NCBI GenBank assembly: GCA_900549065.1
Contig: URNC01000054.1
Coordinates: 1 to 12,006, forward strand
Direction of reading: 5' to 3'
Source of the DNA: an uncultured Collinsella sp.
Lineage (GTDB): Bacteria; Actinomycetota; Coriobacteriia; Coriobacteriales; Coriobacteriaceae
Length of the DNA stretch: 12,006 bases
Shown here: in pieces, positions 5,121 through 12,006 of the stretch
Position numbering within the stretch: position 1 is the first letter of the stretch
Layout: every line of letters begins with the position of its first letter
Made by a program: the position numbers and the translations under genes
The notes under the pieces: generated by a model
The model's input: only the letters and a program-made list of their open reading frames with translations
Database searches by the model: none
What the model was told of the DNA's origin: nothing

Positions 5121-7529
5121 ATGCATATGCCGAGCAAAATCGAAAAAAAGCAAGCCGCCGCAAAGCTGCGCAAACCGCCTCGCGACTTCTCGTACACGCA
5201 GAACCGAGAGCTCAGCTGGCTACGCTTTGACAACCGTGTGCTTGACGAAGCCTTCGATGAGACCGTTCCGCTGTTCGAGCGTCTAAAGTTCGTGTCGATT
5301 TTCGAGTCTAACCTCGACGAGTTTCTCATGGTGCGCGTGGGCGGCCTGTCCGATCTGGCAGAGCTCAAAAAGCAACCTGTCGACAACAAGAGCAATATGA
5401 CCGCCTCCGAACAGGTCGATGCTGTCATGGCCGAAATGCCCGGGCTCCTTACCCGTTGGGAGTCCATCTTTAAGAGCATCGAGGGCAAGCTCGACACCTT
5501 GGGCGTTCACCGCGCCCGCATCGATTCGCTTACGCCCGAGGAGCGCACCTTTGTAACCCGCTACTTCCAGGCCTACGTGTCGCCGGTCATCTCGCCGCTG
5601 GTCATCGATCCTCGCCACCCCTTCCCCAACCTACGCAATGGCGCGCTCTATCTGGCCTGTGGTCTGGACGGCGCCACCGACGAGGAGAGCCTGCTGGGCC
5701 TTATCGAGATTCCCGCCTCGATGAACCGCGTGGTCGAGATCCCCTCGCCCACCGGCACCTACTCCTACATCTTGCTCGAGGACGTCATCCTCGCCTGCCT
5801 GGACAGCTGCTTTGGCTCCTATAAGCCGCTGGATCGTGCGCTGATCCGCGTCACCCGCAACGCCGACATCGATCCGGACGGCGAGGGCGTCGAAGAGGAA
5901 GAGGACTACCGCCAGCACATGAAGCGCATCCTCAAGAAGCGCCTGCGTCTGCAGCCGGTAGTGCTCGCGGTCTCGGGGTCGCTCGAGAAGGCAACGCTCA
6001 AGACCATCCGCAAGGCGCTCGAGCTTTCGCGCCGCTCTGTCTTTACCTGCGATATCCCGCTCGACCTGGGCTACGTCTTTGGCATTGAGGGCAAGATTCC
6101 CGAGCACCTGCGCAACGAGCTGCTCTTTACGCCGTTTAGGCCGCAGCCCAATCCCACCATCGACATGACCCGCTCCATCCGCGAGCAGGTGCTGCAGCAC
6201 GACAAGCTGCTCTTTTATCCCTACGAGGCCATGAACCCCTTCCTGGATCTGGTGCACGAGGCCGCCTACGACCCCGAGTGCATCTCGCTGCGCATCACGC
6301 TCTACCGCGTGGCCAAGCAGAGCCGCCTGTGCGAGTCGCTGATCGATGCTGCCGAGAACGGCAAAGAGGTCACGGTGCTCATGGAACTTCGTGCCCGCTT
6401 TGACGAGCAGAACAACATCGAGTGGGCCGAGCGCCTGGAAGAGGCCGGCTGCACCGTCATCTATGGTTCCGAGGGCTTTAAATGCCACTCAAAGATCTGC
6501 CAGCTCACCTATCGCGAGGGCATGGCGCTAACGCGCCTCACGCTTTTGGGCACCGGCAACTTTAACGAGAAGACGGCCAAACTCTACAGCGACTTTATGC
6601 TCATGACAGCCCATCCCGGCATCGGCGAGGACGCCAACCTGTTCTTCCGCAATCTGTCGCTGGGCAACCTGCGCGGCGACTACCGCTTCCTGGGTGTGGC
6701 GCCCGTCGGACTGAAACCGCTCATCATGCGCGGGCTTGACCGCGAGATCCAGCGCGCCCTTGCCGGCGAGCCCGCCCGCGTGTTCTTTAAGCTCAACTCG
6801 CTGACCGACCGCGAGGTTATCGACAAGATCGCCGAGGCATCGTGTGCCGGCGTGCGCGTAGACATGATCATCCGCGGCATCTCGTGCCTCAAGCCCGGTG
6901 TTCCGGGCAAGACCGAGAACGTGCATGTCCGCTCCATCGTCGGACGCTTTTTGGAGCACGCCCGTGTTTACGCTTTTGGCGTGGACTCGGACATGATTTA
7001 CCTGAGCTCGGCAGACATGATGACACGCAACACCGAGCACCGCGTGGAGATTGCCTTCCCCGTGCTCGACCCCACCTGCCGCGCCCTAGTGCACGAGTAC
7101 ATGGGCATGCAGCTGCGCGACAACGTGAAGGCCCGCAGCCTCACGAGCGACGGCATCTGGGTCCCCGTGGAGCGTGCAGAGGGTGAGAAACCCTTCAACT
7201 CGCAGGAAGCCCTGCTGGAGCGTGCCTATCGCAACGCCGAGGCCGCGCCCGAGCCCGTCATTGAGGCGGAACCTGCCCCCGAGGGCGAGCCGCAGCCAGT
7301 AGCACCCAAGGTCCAAGAGGTCCAGGCGACCGTCATTGAGCCCGAGCCTGCACCTGCACCTCAGCCCGATCCGCAGGTCATCAAGCCCGCACCCGAGACG
7401 AGCGCCCGTCGCGATAAGCCCGCCGGCAAGACCAAGGCCATCGAGCGCCATCGCCCCGGCCGCGTGCGCATGGGCCTGGGTCTGATCGGCCTGGGTCTTA
7501 AGACGCTCATTACCGGCAAGACGAAATAG
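5121..7529 (+). CDS. ppk1: Polyphosphate kinase 1 with extended Pro/Glu/Ala-rich C-terminus
   Basis: PPK1 reversibly polymerises the gamma-phosphate of ATP into polyphosphate. The core (about 20-690) follows the family: an N-terminal helical domain beginning FSYTQNRELSWLRFDNRVL, a head domain, and two phospholipase-D-like catalytic domains. The autophosphorylated histidine is His456 in KCHSKI; the second conserved histidine is His640 in MTRNTEHRVE. GTGNFNEKTAKLYSD (477-491) is also characteristic. At 802 residues it is about 110 longer than E. coli PPK1 (688). The excess is a tail at about 700-802, rich in Pro, Glu and Ala to residue 760, then basic with a short glycine/leucine hydrophobic end (RMGLGLIGLGLKTLI). 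The start at 5121 lacks a good ribosome binding site; an in-frame ATG at 5127 is an equal alternative. It is monocistronic with its own terminator. Confidence 0.95.
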   Translation: MHMPSKIEKKQAAAKLRKPPRDFSYTQNRELSWLRFDNRVLDEAFDETVPLFERLKFVSIFESNLDEFLMVRVGGLSDLAELKKQPVDNKSNMTASEQVDAVMAEMPGLLTRWESIFKSIEGKLDTLGVHRARIDSLTPEERTFVTRYFQAYVSPVISPLVIDPRHPFPNLRNGALYLACGLDGATDEESLLGLIEIPASMNRVVEIPSPTGTYSYILLEDVILACLDSCFGSYKPLDRALIRVTRNADIDPDGEGVEEEEDYRQHMKRILKKRLRLQPVVLAVSGSLEKATLKTIRKALELSRRSVFTCDIPLDLGYVFGIEGKIPEHLRNELLFTPFRPQPNPTIDMTRSIREQVLQHDKLLFYPYEAMNPFLDLVHEAAYDPECISLRITLYRVAKQSRLCESLIDAAENGKEVTVLMELRARFDEQNNIEWAERLEEAGCTVIYGSEGFKCHSKICQLTYREGMALTRLTLLGTGNFNEKTAKLYSDFMLMTAHPGIGEDANLFFRNLSLGNLRGDYRFLGVAPVGLKPLIMRGLDREIQRALAGEPARVFFKLNSLTDREVIDKIAEASCAGVRVDMIIRGISCLKPGVPGKTENVHVRSIVGRFLEHARVYAFGVDSDMIYLSSADMMTRNTEHRVEIAFPVLDPTCRALVHEYMGMQLRDNVKARSLTSDGIWVPVERAEGEKPFNSQEALLERAYRNAEAAPEPVIEAEPAPEGEPQPVAPKVQEVQATVIEPEPAPAPQPDPQVIKPAPETSARRDKPAGKTKAIERHRPGRVRMGLGLIGLGLKTLITGKTK

Positions 7530-7531
7530 TC

Positions 7532-7556
7532 GTTTGTAGAAGCAGTTTGTAGAAGC
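7532..7556 (+). repeat. Tandem 13-bp duplication after ppk1
   Basis: GTTTGTAGAAGC occurs at 7532-7543 and again at 7545-7556, directly between the ppk1 stop codon and its terminator. It looks like a simple slippage duplication of the sequence leading into the terminator stem. Confidence 0.8.
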
Positions 7557-7596
7557 GCCCCGCATTTGAGGAAAGCCTCGGATGCGGGGCGCTTTT
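7555..7596 (+). terminator. Rho-independent terminator of ppk1
   Basis: GCGCCCCGCAT (7555-7565) pairs with ATGCGGGGCGC (7582-7592). The stem continues inward through two G-U pairs and GAGG/CCTC to an AAAG loop, about 17 bp in all. TTTT (7593-7596) follows at once. It lies 26 bp after the ppk1 stop codon. Confidence 0.92.
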
Positions 7597-7642
7597 CCCT
7601 GCTACCATGGTGCGAACAACAACGCGAATGACAGGCAGGAAT

Positions 7643-8956
7643 ATGAAGCTCACTATAGAATCGATGACCTACGGCGCCGACGGGCTGGCGCACGCCGACA
7701 ACGGCAAGGCCGTCTTTGTGCAGGGCGCCGTGGCAGGCGACACCGTCGAGGTCGAGGTCGTACAGGACGGCAAGTCGTTCATGCGTGCCCGCACCACCGA
7801 GATTCTGGAGCCAAGCCCCGATCGCATTCAGCCTCCCTGCCCCTTCGTGGGCATCTGCGGCGGCTGCTCGTGGGGCAATCTCTCACGCACGGCACAGCTC
7901 GCCGCCAAGGAGCAAAATCTGCGCTCCACGCTCGAGCGTATCGGCAAGTTCAGCCCCGATCAAGTCGATGAACTGGTGCAACCCATCCGCCACACCAAGG
8001 ATGATTGGGGCTACCGCAATAAAATCGAACTCGAGCCGACCGTTGTAAACGGCCGCGTGCGTCTTGGCATGCACGGTGTCGATCCTCGCAAGATCGTGAC
8101 CGTCGATTCGTGCCCGTTGTTCGACAAACGTTTCCCCAAGGCACTCAAATCGGTCGTCGGCGCGCTCAATTATCTGAGCGGCAGCCACGACCTGGGCCTT
8201 GAGCGCGTGGGCATTCGCGCCTCGCGTCGCACCAAGGCACTCGAGGTGGCGCTCTGGACGCCTACGGGCTCTTTCCCGCGCTCGCAAGTCTCGCGCGTGT
8301 TGGCAGACGCCGCGCACCCCACAAGTGTCGTACGCGTGATGAGCAAGGGCGAAAAGAAGGCCCGCCGTGTTTCCAAGGTCGAAATGCTCGCCGGAGAGGG
8401 CTCATGGACCGAGAATATCGCCGAGGGTCAGATGCGCTTGTCTGCCCCGTCTTTTTTCCAGGTCAACACCAAGGGTGCCGAGATTTTGATCGAGCTTGTC
8501 ATGGAAGCGCTCGATCCGCAGGAAGACGAGCTTGCCGTGGACCTGTACTGCGGTGCCGGCACCTTTACCCTGCCGCTCGCCCGCCGCTGCGACTTTGTCG
8601 CCGCCGTCGAGGCCTACGGCCCCGCCGTGCGCGACCTGCGCCGTAACCTGGAGATCAACAAGCTTGATAACGTCGACGTCATTGGCGGAGACGCGGTGCG
8701 CGAGTTCCCCGACCAGGATGCCGACGTCTTGGTGGTCGACCCGCCGCGCGCAGGCCTCGCCCCCGAAGCGATCGACCTTATCGCCAGCACGAGTGCCCGC
8801 GATGTCGCCTACGTGAGCTGCGACCCGGCCACCCTGGCGCGCGATCTCAAACGCTTTGTCGAAGAAGGCACCTTCTCCCCCGTAAAGATCACGCCAGTCG
8901 ACCTGTTCCCACAAACCTTCCACTGCGAAACCGTCGTCCACCTCAAGCGCAACTAG
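7643..8956 (+). CDS. rlmD: 23S rRNA (uracil-5-)-methyltransferase, RlmD/RumA family
   Basis: A 437-residue S-adenosylmethionine-dependent RNA m5U methyltransferase. Domain order: TRAM RNA-binding domain (1-62); four [4Fe-4S]-type cysteines in CPFVGICGGC (66, 72, 75) plus Cys157; a central substrate domain; and a Rossmann methyltransferase with DLYCGAGTF (300-308), VVDPPRAG (364-371) and YVSCDPATLARD holding the catalytic Cys393. Glu429 near the end (HCETVVHL) is the likely base. The target is probably a 23S uridine such as U1939 and/or U747; Gram-positive relatives (RlmCD) modify both, and TrmFO/TrmA-type tRNA activity cannot be excluded. I prefer the start at 7643 because GGCAGGA precedes it and the TRAM domain begins immediately. 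The ATG at 7607 would begin 11 bases after the ppk1 terminator T-run with no binding site. Convergent with nothing; followed by an IS remnant. Confidence 0.92.
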   Translation: MKLTIESMTYGADGLAHADNGKAVFVQGAVAGDTVEVEVVQDGKSFMRARTTEILEPSPDRIQPPCPFVGICGGCSWGNLSRTAQLAAKEQNLRSTLERIGKFSPDQVDELVQPIRHTKDDWGYRNKIELEPTVVNGRVRLGMHGVDPRKIVTVDSCPLFDKRFPKALKSVVGALNYLSGSHDLGLERVGIRASRRTKALEVALWTPTGSFPRSQVSRVLADAAHPTSVVRVMSKGEKKARRVSKVEMLAGEGSWTENIAEGQMRLSAPSFFQVNTKGAEILIELVMEALDPQEDELAVDLYCGAGTFTLPLARRCDFVAAVEAYGPAVRDLRRNLEINKLDNVDVIGGDAVREFPDQDADVLVVDPPRAGLAPEAIDLIASTSARDVAYVSCDPATLARDLKRFVEEGTFSPVKITPVDLFPQTFHCETVVHLKRN

Positions 8957-8995
8957 ACTGTTTGCCCAAAACCACGCCCGATGATTTTTCTGAGA

Positions 8996-9039
8996 CGGGG
9001 ATAAAAATAAATTTGCTCCGAATGATTATTTAATCCCCG
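8996..9039. repeat. Imperfect AT-rich palindrome between rlmD and the IS remnant
   Basis: CGGGGAT (8996-9002) pairs with ATCCCCG (9033-9039). The stem continues inward through A/T bases with a mismatch and a bulge to about 9010/9026. It lies 40 bp after the rlmD stop and ends 9 bp before the IS left end. It could serve as the rlmD terminator, but no T-run follows on either strand. It could also be an older inserted element. Confidence 0.5.
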
Positions 9040-9048
9040 CCCCGAAAT

Positions 9049-9463
9049 TGAACCGCCCCCTCATTTCTTGAACATTAGAAATGGGTGCTTCTTTATGAAC
9101 GGGAGAGTCAGGCACGATGCCACGCTGAGGACTCTTGCAGCAGAGCTTTGCGACAGGGGGTACGAGCGCGCCGAAGGCCGGCGGGAGGCCGAAGGGTGTC
9201 CGTACCCGGCCGGGGCCGGCGGCGTGCGAGGGCAAGCTCATGCGACGGAGCTGCTGCCCGGGCGCCTGAAGGACGAATTCTACAGGAACCGGACGTGGCG
9301 GAGCTTCGAGGAGTTCAAGCGGGACCTCGAAGCCTATACCGTTCACTGGAACAAGAGGAGGCGGGTTAAGCAAAAGGGACTGACCCCGGAGGAGTTCCGA
9401 AATCAGTCCCCATGTGCGGTATAGGCCGCTAATTGACCCGTCCAAGTATCGGGGCGCAGTTCA
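9049..9463 (+). mobile_element. Internally deleted IS3-family (IS150-like) element, both ends kept
   Basis: The left end begins TGAACCGCCCCC, with CTTGAACA at 9067-9074. The right end, read on the minus strand, begins TGAACTGCGCCCC and continues CGATACTTGGACG. These are matching imperfect terminal inverted repeats in the style of IS150-group ends. The element is 415 bp, whereas IS3-family members are normally about 1.2-1.5 kb. Inside is one short ORF that joins an apparent OrfA start to the last ~54 residues of OrfB. No matching target duplication is visible: the flanks are AAAT on the left and TTTC on the right. It is a dead element that could still be moved by a transposase from elsewhere if the ends are functional. 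Confidence 0.7.
9095..9424 (+). pseudogene. IS3-family transposase remnant (OrfA start fused to OrfB C-terminus)
   Basis: Residues 56-109 are clear IS3/IS150 OrfB C-terminus: GRLKDEFYRNRTWRSFEEF, then DLEAYTVHWNKRRRVK and GLTPEEFRNQS. The conserved Lys of the DDE(K) motif survives as Lys59, but the catalytic Asp, Asp and Glu are gone, so it cannot catalyse transposition. Residues 1-45 (MNGRVRHDATLRTLAAELCDRGY and on) lie where OrfA should start, 46 bp from the left end, and resemble the start of an OrfA helix-turn-helix. The OrfA assignment is inferred and less certain than the OrfB part. No ribosome binding site is visible. An ATG at 9068 would add nine residues but lies inside the terminal repeat. 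Confidence 0.8.
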
Positions 9464-9510
9464 TTTCAGCGCCGCCCGAGAAAGCTAAACGCCTTCTGGC
9501 AGGTTGTCCC

Positions 9511-9545
9511 GGGCCGAGGGCGGCCACCTTGATCGCCCTCGGCCC
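9511..9545 (-). terminator. Strong inverted repeat, possible terminator of the beta-glucoside operon
   Basis: GGGCCGAGGGCG (9511-9522) and CGCCCTCGGCCC (9534-9545) form a perfect 12-bp stem with an 11-nt loop, about 55 bp beyond the EIIBC stop codon on the minus strand. There is no T-run on either strand, so it is an atypical terminator or a 3' mRNA stabiliser. Confidence 0.5.
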
Positions 9546-9600
9546 TCACCCACCTCAACTGCTCCTCAATTACATGGAGCTGGTCGAGAAGAGGCGCAAG

Positions 9601-11048
9601 CTAGCGGGCGCCTTCCTCTTCGTCGTTGGGCCGGTAGGTGATGAACTCGATAACAAAGGCCAGGACGGCAGAGACGAGCGAGGCGATGATCGCGAAGATC
9701 ATGTGAGAGATCCCGGCGCCACCAGGGGTCCCGTCGATGAAGTTGAGCAGGTTGAAGACGCCGAGGCCGCCCGAGATGTACATGAGGGCGCCCGTCATTC
9801 CCACGATGGCGCCGCCAACGGCGGAACTCAGGCATGCCACGACGAATGCGCGCTTGTTGGGCAGGGCGATGCCGTAGATGCCCGGCTCGGTGACGCCGAA
9901 GAAGAAGGCGGAGATCATCGCGGGAAGGGCGATGCCGCGGAAGCGCTCGTCCTTGTTTCTGAGGTACATGGCAAAGATGACCGCTCCGAGCGCGAACCCG
10001 TGGCCGATAGTGGCGGCGAGCACGCTGTCGTGGCCGAGGGTGTTTAGGTTCATGATGGAGATGGGGATGAGGCTCCAGTGGAAGCCAAAGATGACGAGGC
10101 ACATCCACAGTCCGCCGACCAGGGCGCTGCCCAGGACGGAACCAACCACGGGAAGCTGGAAGATGAACGAGAACGCCGCGCTCAGCAGGTTGGTGATGAG
10201 GGTTGCCACCGGGCCGATGACGAGGTAGCCCAAGACGATGGAGACCGTCATCGTGGCGAGCGGTACGAGGAACATCTTGAGCGCAGTCGGCATCCAGCTC
10301 TTGAGCCAGCGCTCAAGGATAGAGCCGAACCACACCATGAGAAGGACGGGGATCACCGAGCTCACGTAGCCGGACACGGGCATGATGATGGGGACCCCGA
10401 GGGCGGTGGCGTACCACGAGAACGTGCCGGCCACGCCGAGGTCGATGCTGCCGAGCGCCTCGCCCGAAGTCAGGGCGACCATCGTCGGGTAGAGGAGCGC
10501 CACGCCGATTGCCACGCCAGTGAACTCGTTCATGCGGAACTTGCGCGCGGCACTGAACGCCAGGGCGACGGGAAGGAAGTAGAAGAAGCCGTCAGCCACG
10601 GTGTAGAGCAGCGTGTAGAGGCCGTCGTTTGCAAAGGCCGGGACGAAGTAGGTGATGAGGGCAAGCGTCCCTTCATGATGCCCGCGGCGGCAAGCGGTCC
10701 CAGGATGGGCTGGAAGATGCCAGAGATGAGGTCGATGATGACGGAGGCAACGGTCTTATCGCCCTGGGGCTCGTCGTCGGCGCTTGCGCCGCCCGAGAAG
10801 TTGCCGGCCTCCATGACCGCGTCGTAGACGTCTTCGACGATGTTACCCACGACCACCTGGTACTGGCCGTTGGCCTGGATGACCTGGATGACGCCCTTGA
10901 GGGTCTCAATCTTGGCCGTGTTGGCGCGGGACTCGTCCTTGAGCTTGAAGCGCACGCGCGTGATGCAGTGCGCGACGCTGGCGACGTTCTCGGCGCCGCC
11001 TACGTTCTCGAGTATGGATCTGGCCAGGTCGTCGTATTTTTCTGCCAT
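9601..11048 (-). pseudogene. Beta-glucoside PTS transporter EIIBC, broken by a one-base frameshift
   Basis: The gene encodes a sugar-specific PTS permease that imports and phosphorylates a beta-glucoside. The first frame (11048 to about 10669) holds EIIB with the phosphorylated Cys28 in HCITRVRFKLKD, a linker, and the start of EIIC to residue 127 (AAAGIMKG), then 45 out-of-frame residues ending at 10530. The second frame continues without a gap as TLALITYFVPAF and the rest of EIIC, including GFHW and GVTEP motifs, to a stop at 9601. Restoring one G in the GGGA run on the minus strand (CCC at 10669-10671) gives a product of about 482 residues. No EIIA domain follows, unlike E. coli BglF. A GTG at 10599 could not rescue a working EIIBC. 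The start is well supported by AAGGAG. It lies 31 bp after the GH1 gene. The break may be a true mutation or a sequence error. Confidence 0.88.
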
Positions 11049-11079
11049 TATTATCTCCTTAGTGATATTGCCCGGGCGG

Positions 11080-11964
11080 CTAGCCCAGGTCGCCTCCGTT
11101 GGTGGCGATGGCCTGTTGATACCAGTAGAAGCTCTTCTTGCGCCTGCGCTCGAGCGTGCCGTTGCCCAGGCTGTCGCGGTCCACGTAGATGAAGCCGTAG
11201 CGCTTCTCCATCTCGCCGGAGCCCGCGCTCACGAGGTCGATCGGCCCCCAGGTGGTGTAGCCGAGCATCTCGACGCCGTCCTGCTCGATGGCGTCGCGCA
11301 TGGCCTCGATGTGCTCGCGCAGGTAGGCGATGCGGTAGTCGTCCTCGATCGTGCCGTCGGGAAGCACCTCGTCATAGGCGCCGAGGCCGTTCTCCACCAC
11401 AAAGAGCGGCTTCTGGTAGCGGTCCCAGAGGTCGTTGATCGTGATGCGGAATCCCAGCGGGTCGATGACCCAGCCCCAGTCGCTCGTGCGCACGTAGGGG
11501 TTCTCCACGCCGGCGAAGGCGTTGCCCTCGGCGACGCCGCCCACGGAGTCGGGGTCGCCCGCGGTGCAGCGCGAGGAGTAGTAGCTAAACGAGATGAAGT
11601 CGACGGTGTTCTCCGCAAGGATGCGCTCGTCCTCGGCGGTCATGCCCACGTCGATGCCCTCGCGCTCGAGCATCTTGAGCGCGTAGCCGGGGTAGCGACC
11701 GCGCGCCTGCACGTCCACGAAGAAGAGGTCCTCCTGGTTCTTGACCTGCGCCGCGCGAACGTCCTCGGGACGACAGGAGTAGGGGTAGTAGCTTCCCGCG
11801 GCGAGCATGCAGCCCACCCTGTTCTCCGGATCGACCTCGTGGGCGATCTTGGTGGCCCAGGCGCTCGCCACAAGCTCGTTGTGCGCGGCGCGGTACTCGG
11901 CCTCGCGGGCATTCTCCCCGGGCTCGAGGACGATGCCGGCACCCATGAAGGGACGGTGCAAGAT
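11080..11964 (-). CDS. bglA: 6-phospho-beta-glucosidase (GH1), 5' end missing at contig edge
   Basis: The visible 294 residues are the C-terminal two thirds of a family GH1 enzyme, normally about 470-480 residues. It hydrolyses phosphorylated beta-glucosides delivered by the PTS. Visible features: LHRPFMGAG at the start; the nucleophile motif VVENGLG with the catalytic Glu at fragment residue 191; YTTWGPIDLVS; and the Ser...Lys-Arg-Tyr group (LVSAGSGEMEKRYG) typical of enzymes that bind a 6-phosphate. The acid/base Glu of the NEP/NEI motif lies in the missing part. Reading frame continues through the adapter, adding a false MYKRQ N-terminus that must be discarded. It is the upstream gene of an operon with the EIIBC transporter. 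Aryl- versus disaccharide-phosphate preference cannot be told. Confidence 0.93.
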   Translation of the reverse strand: MLHRPFMGAGIVLEPGENAREAEYRAAHNELVASAWATKIAHEVDPENRVGCMLAAGSYYPYSCRPEDVRAAQVKNQEDLFFVDVQARGRYPGYALKMLEREGIDVGMTAEDERILAENTVDFISFSYYSSRCTAGDPDSVGGVAEGNAFAGVENPYVRTSDWGWVIDPLGFRITINDLWDRYQKPLFVVENGLGAYDEVLPDGTIEDDYRIAYLREHIEAMRDAIEQDGVEMLGYTTWGPIDLVSAGSGEMEKRYGFIYVDRDSLGNGTLERRRKKSFYWYQQAIATNGGDLG

Positions 11965-12006
11965 CTGTCTCTTATACACATCTGACGCTGCCGACGAAGG
12001 CTTAGG
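11965..12006 (-). other. Illumina Nextera (Tn5) adapter with index, not genomic
   Basis: CTGTCTCTTATACACATCT (11965-11983) is the reverse complement of the Tn5 mosaic end. It is followed by the reverse complement of the Nextera read-1 arm, and AGGCTTAG (11998-12005) is the reverse complement of the same CTAAGCCT index seen at the left. The 42 bases match window positions 7-48 in inverted orientation. Translating into it yields the well-known contamination peptides MYKRQ, MCIRDR and SLIHI. Confidence 0.98.

Noticed and set aside
5631..6488. 285-codon open frame on the minus strand inside ppk1, and others inside rlmD and the YfcC-like gene
   Set aside because: All are shadows of the well-supported genes on the opposite strand and have no ribosome binding site or domain.
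7607..7642. Upstream ATG start for the rRNA methyltransferase
   Set aside because: It lies 11 bases after the ppk1 terminator T-run without a binding site, and the extra 12 residues precede the normal TRAM domain start.
9045..9467. Target site duplication around the IS3 remnant
   Set aside because: The flanks AAAT and TTTC are not direct repeats. The inverted similarity GAAA next to both ends is too short to mean much.
10840..11985. 381-codon open frame on the plus strand over the EIIB and GH1 genes
   Set aside because: It is antisense to clear homologues and ends in SLIHI, which comes from the sequencing adapter.
1..12006. A 12-kb composite transposon bounded by 42-bp inverted repeats
   Set aside because: The repeats are Nextera adapter with index, and no transposase for such an element is present.

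Overview
The window reads as one short-read contig from a fermentative, gut-type Coriobacteriia actinobacterium. Collinsella is my best guess. It rests on GC-rich coding DNA, an arginine deiminase operon, a beta-glucoside PTS beside a GH1 phospho-glucosidase, and the general look of the proteins. No rRNA or marker gene is present to prove the taxon. Both ends are not genomic: bases 1-48 and 11965-12006 are Illumina Nextera (Tn5) adapter plus index, in inverted orientation. Genomic sequence therefore runs only from 49 to 11964, and any gene touching the ends is cut by library preparation rather than by biology.

Layout. 49-602 has no convincing gene. It is packed with back-to-back inverted repeats, including a 98-nt near-continuous hairpin at 323-420, and two copies of a 73-nt direct repeat. 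603-4571 (minus strand) is an arginine deiminase cluster in the order arcA, arcB, YfcC/ArcD-like transporter, with no carbamate kinase (arcC) visible. 4572-5120 is a 549-bp, partly AT-rich divergent regulatory region. 5121-7529 (plus) is polyphosphate kinase ppk1 with an unusual Pro/Glu/Ala-rich C-terminal tail, closed by a textbook terminator at 7555-7596. 7643-8956 (plus) is an RlmD/RumA-type 23S rRNA uracil methyltransferase. 9049-9463 is an internally deleted IS3-family (IS150-like) element that keeps both ends. 9601-11964 (minus) is a beta-glucoside operon: a GH1 6-phospho-beta-glucosidase cut off by the adapter, followed by a PTS EIIBC gene broken by a one-base frameshift.

How the genes work together. 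ArcA converts arginine to citrulline and ammonia. ArcB phosphorolyses citrulline to ornithine and carbamoyl phosphate. The transporter probably exchanges external arginine for ornithine. ATP recovery needs a carbamate kinase encoded elsewhere. A terminator between arcB and the transporter, followed by a folded leader, suggests the transporter is not expressed simply as part of arcAB. In the beta-glucoside operon the EIIBC would import and phosphorylate a beta-glucoside, and the GH1 enzyme would split the phosphorylated product. EIIBC has no fused EIIA, so that function must be supplied in trans.

I do not see a clear undescribed multi-gene system. The least explained DNA is the hairpin-rich 49-602 stretch. 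The deleted IS3 derivative, the PPK tail and the folded leaders are secondary points of interest.
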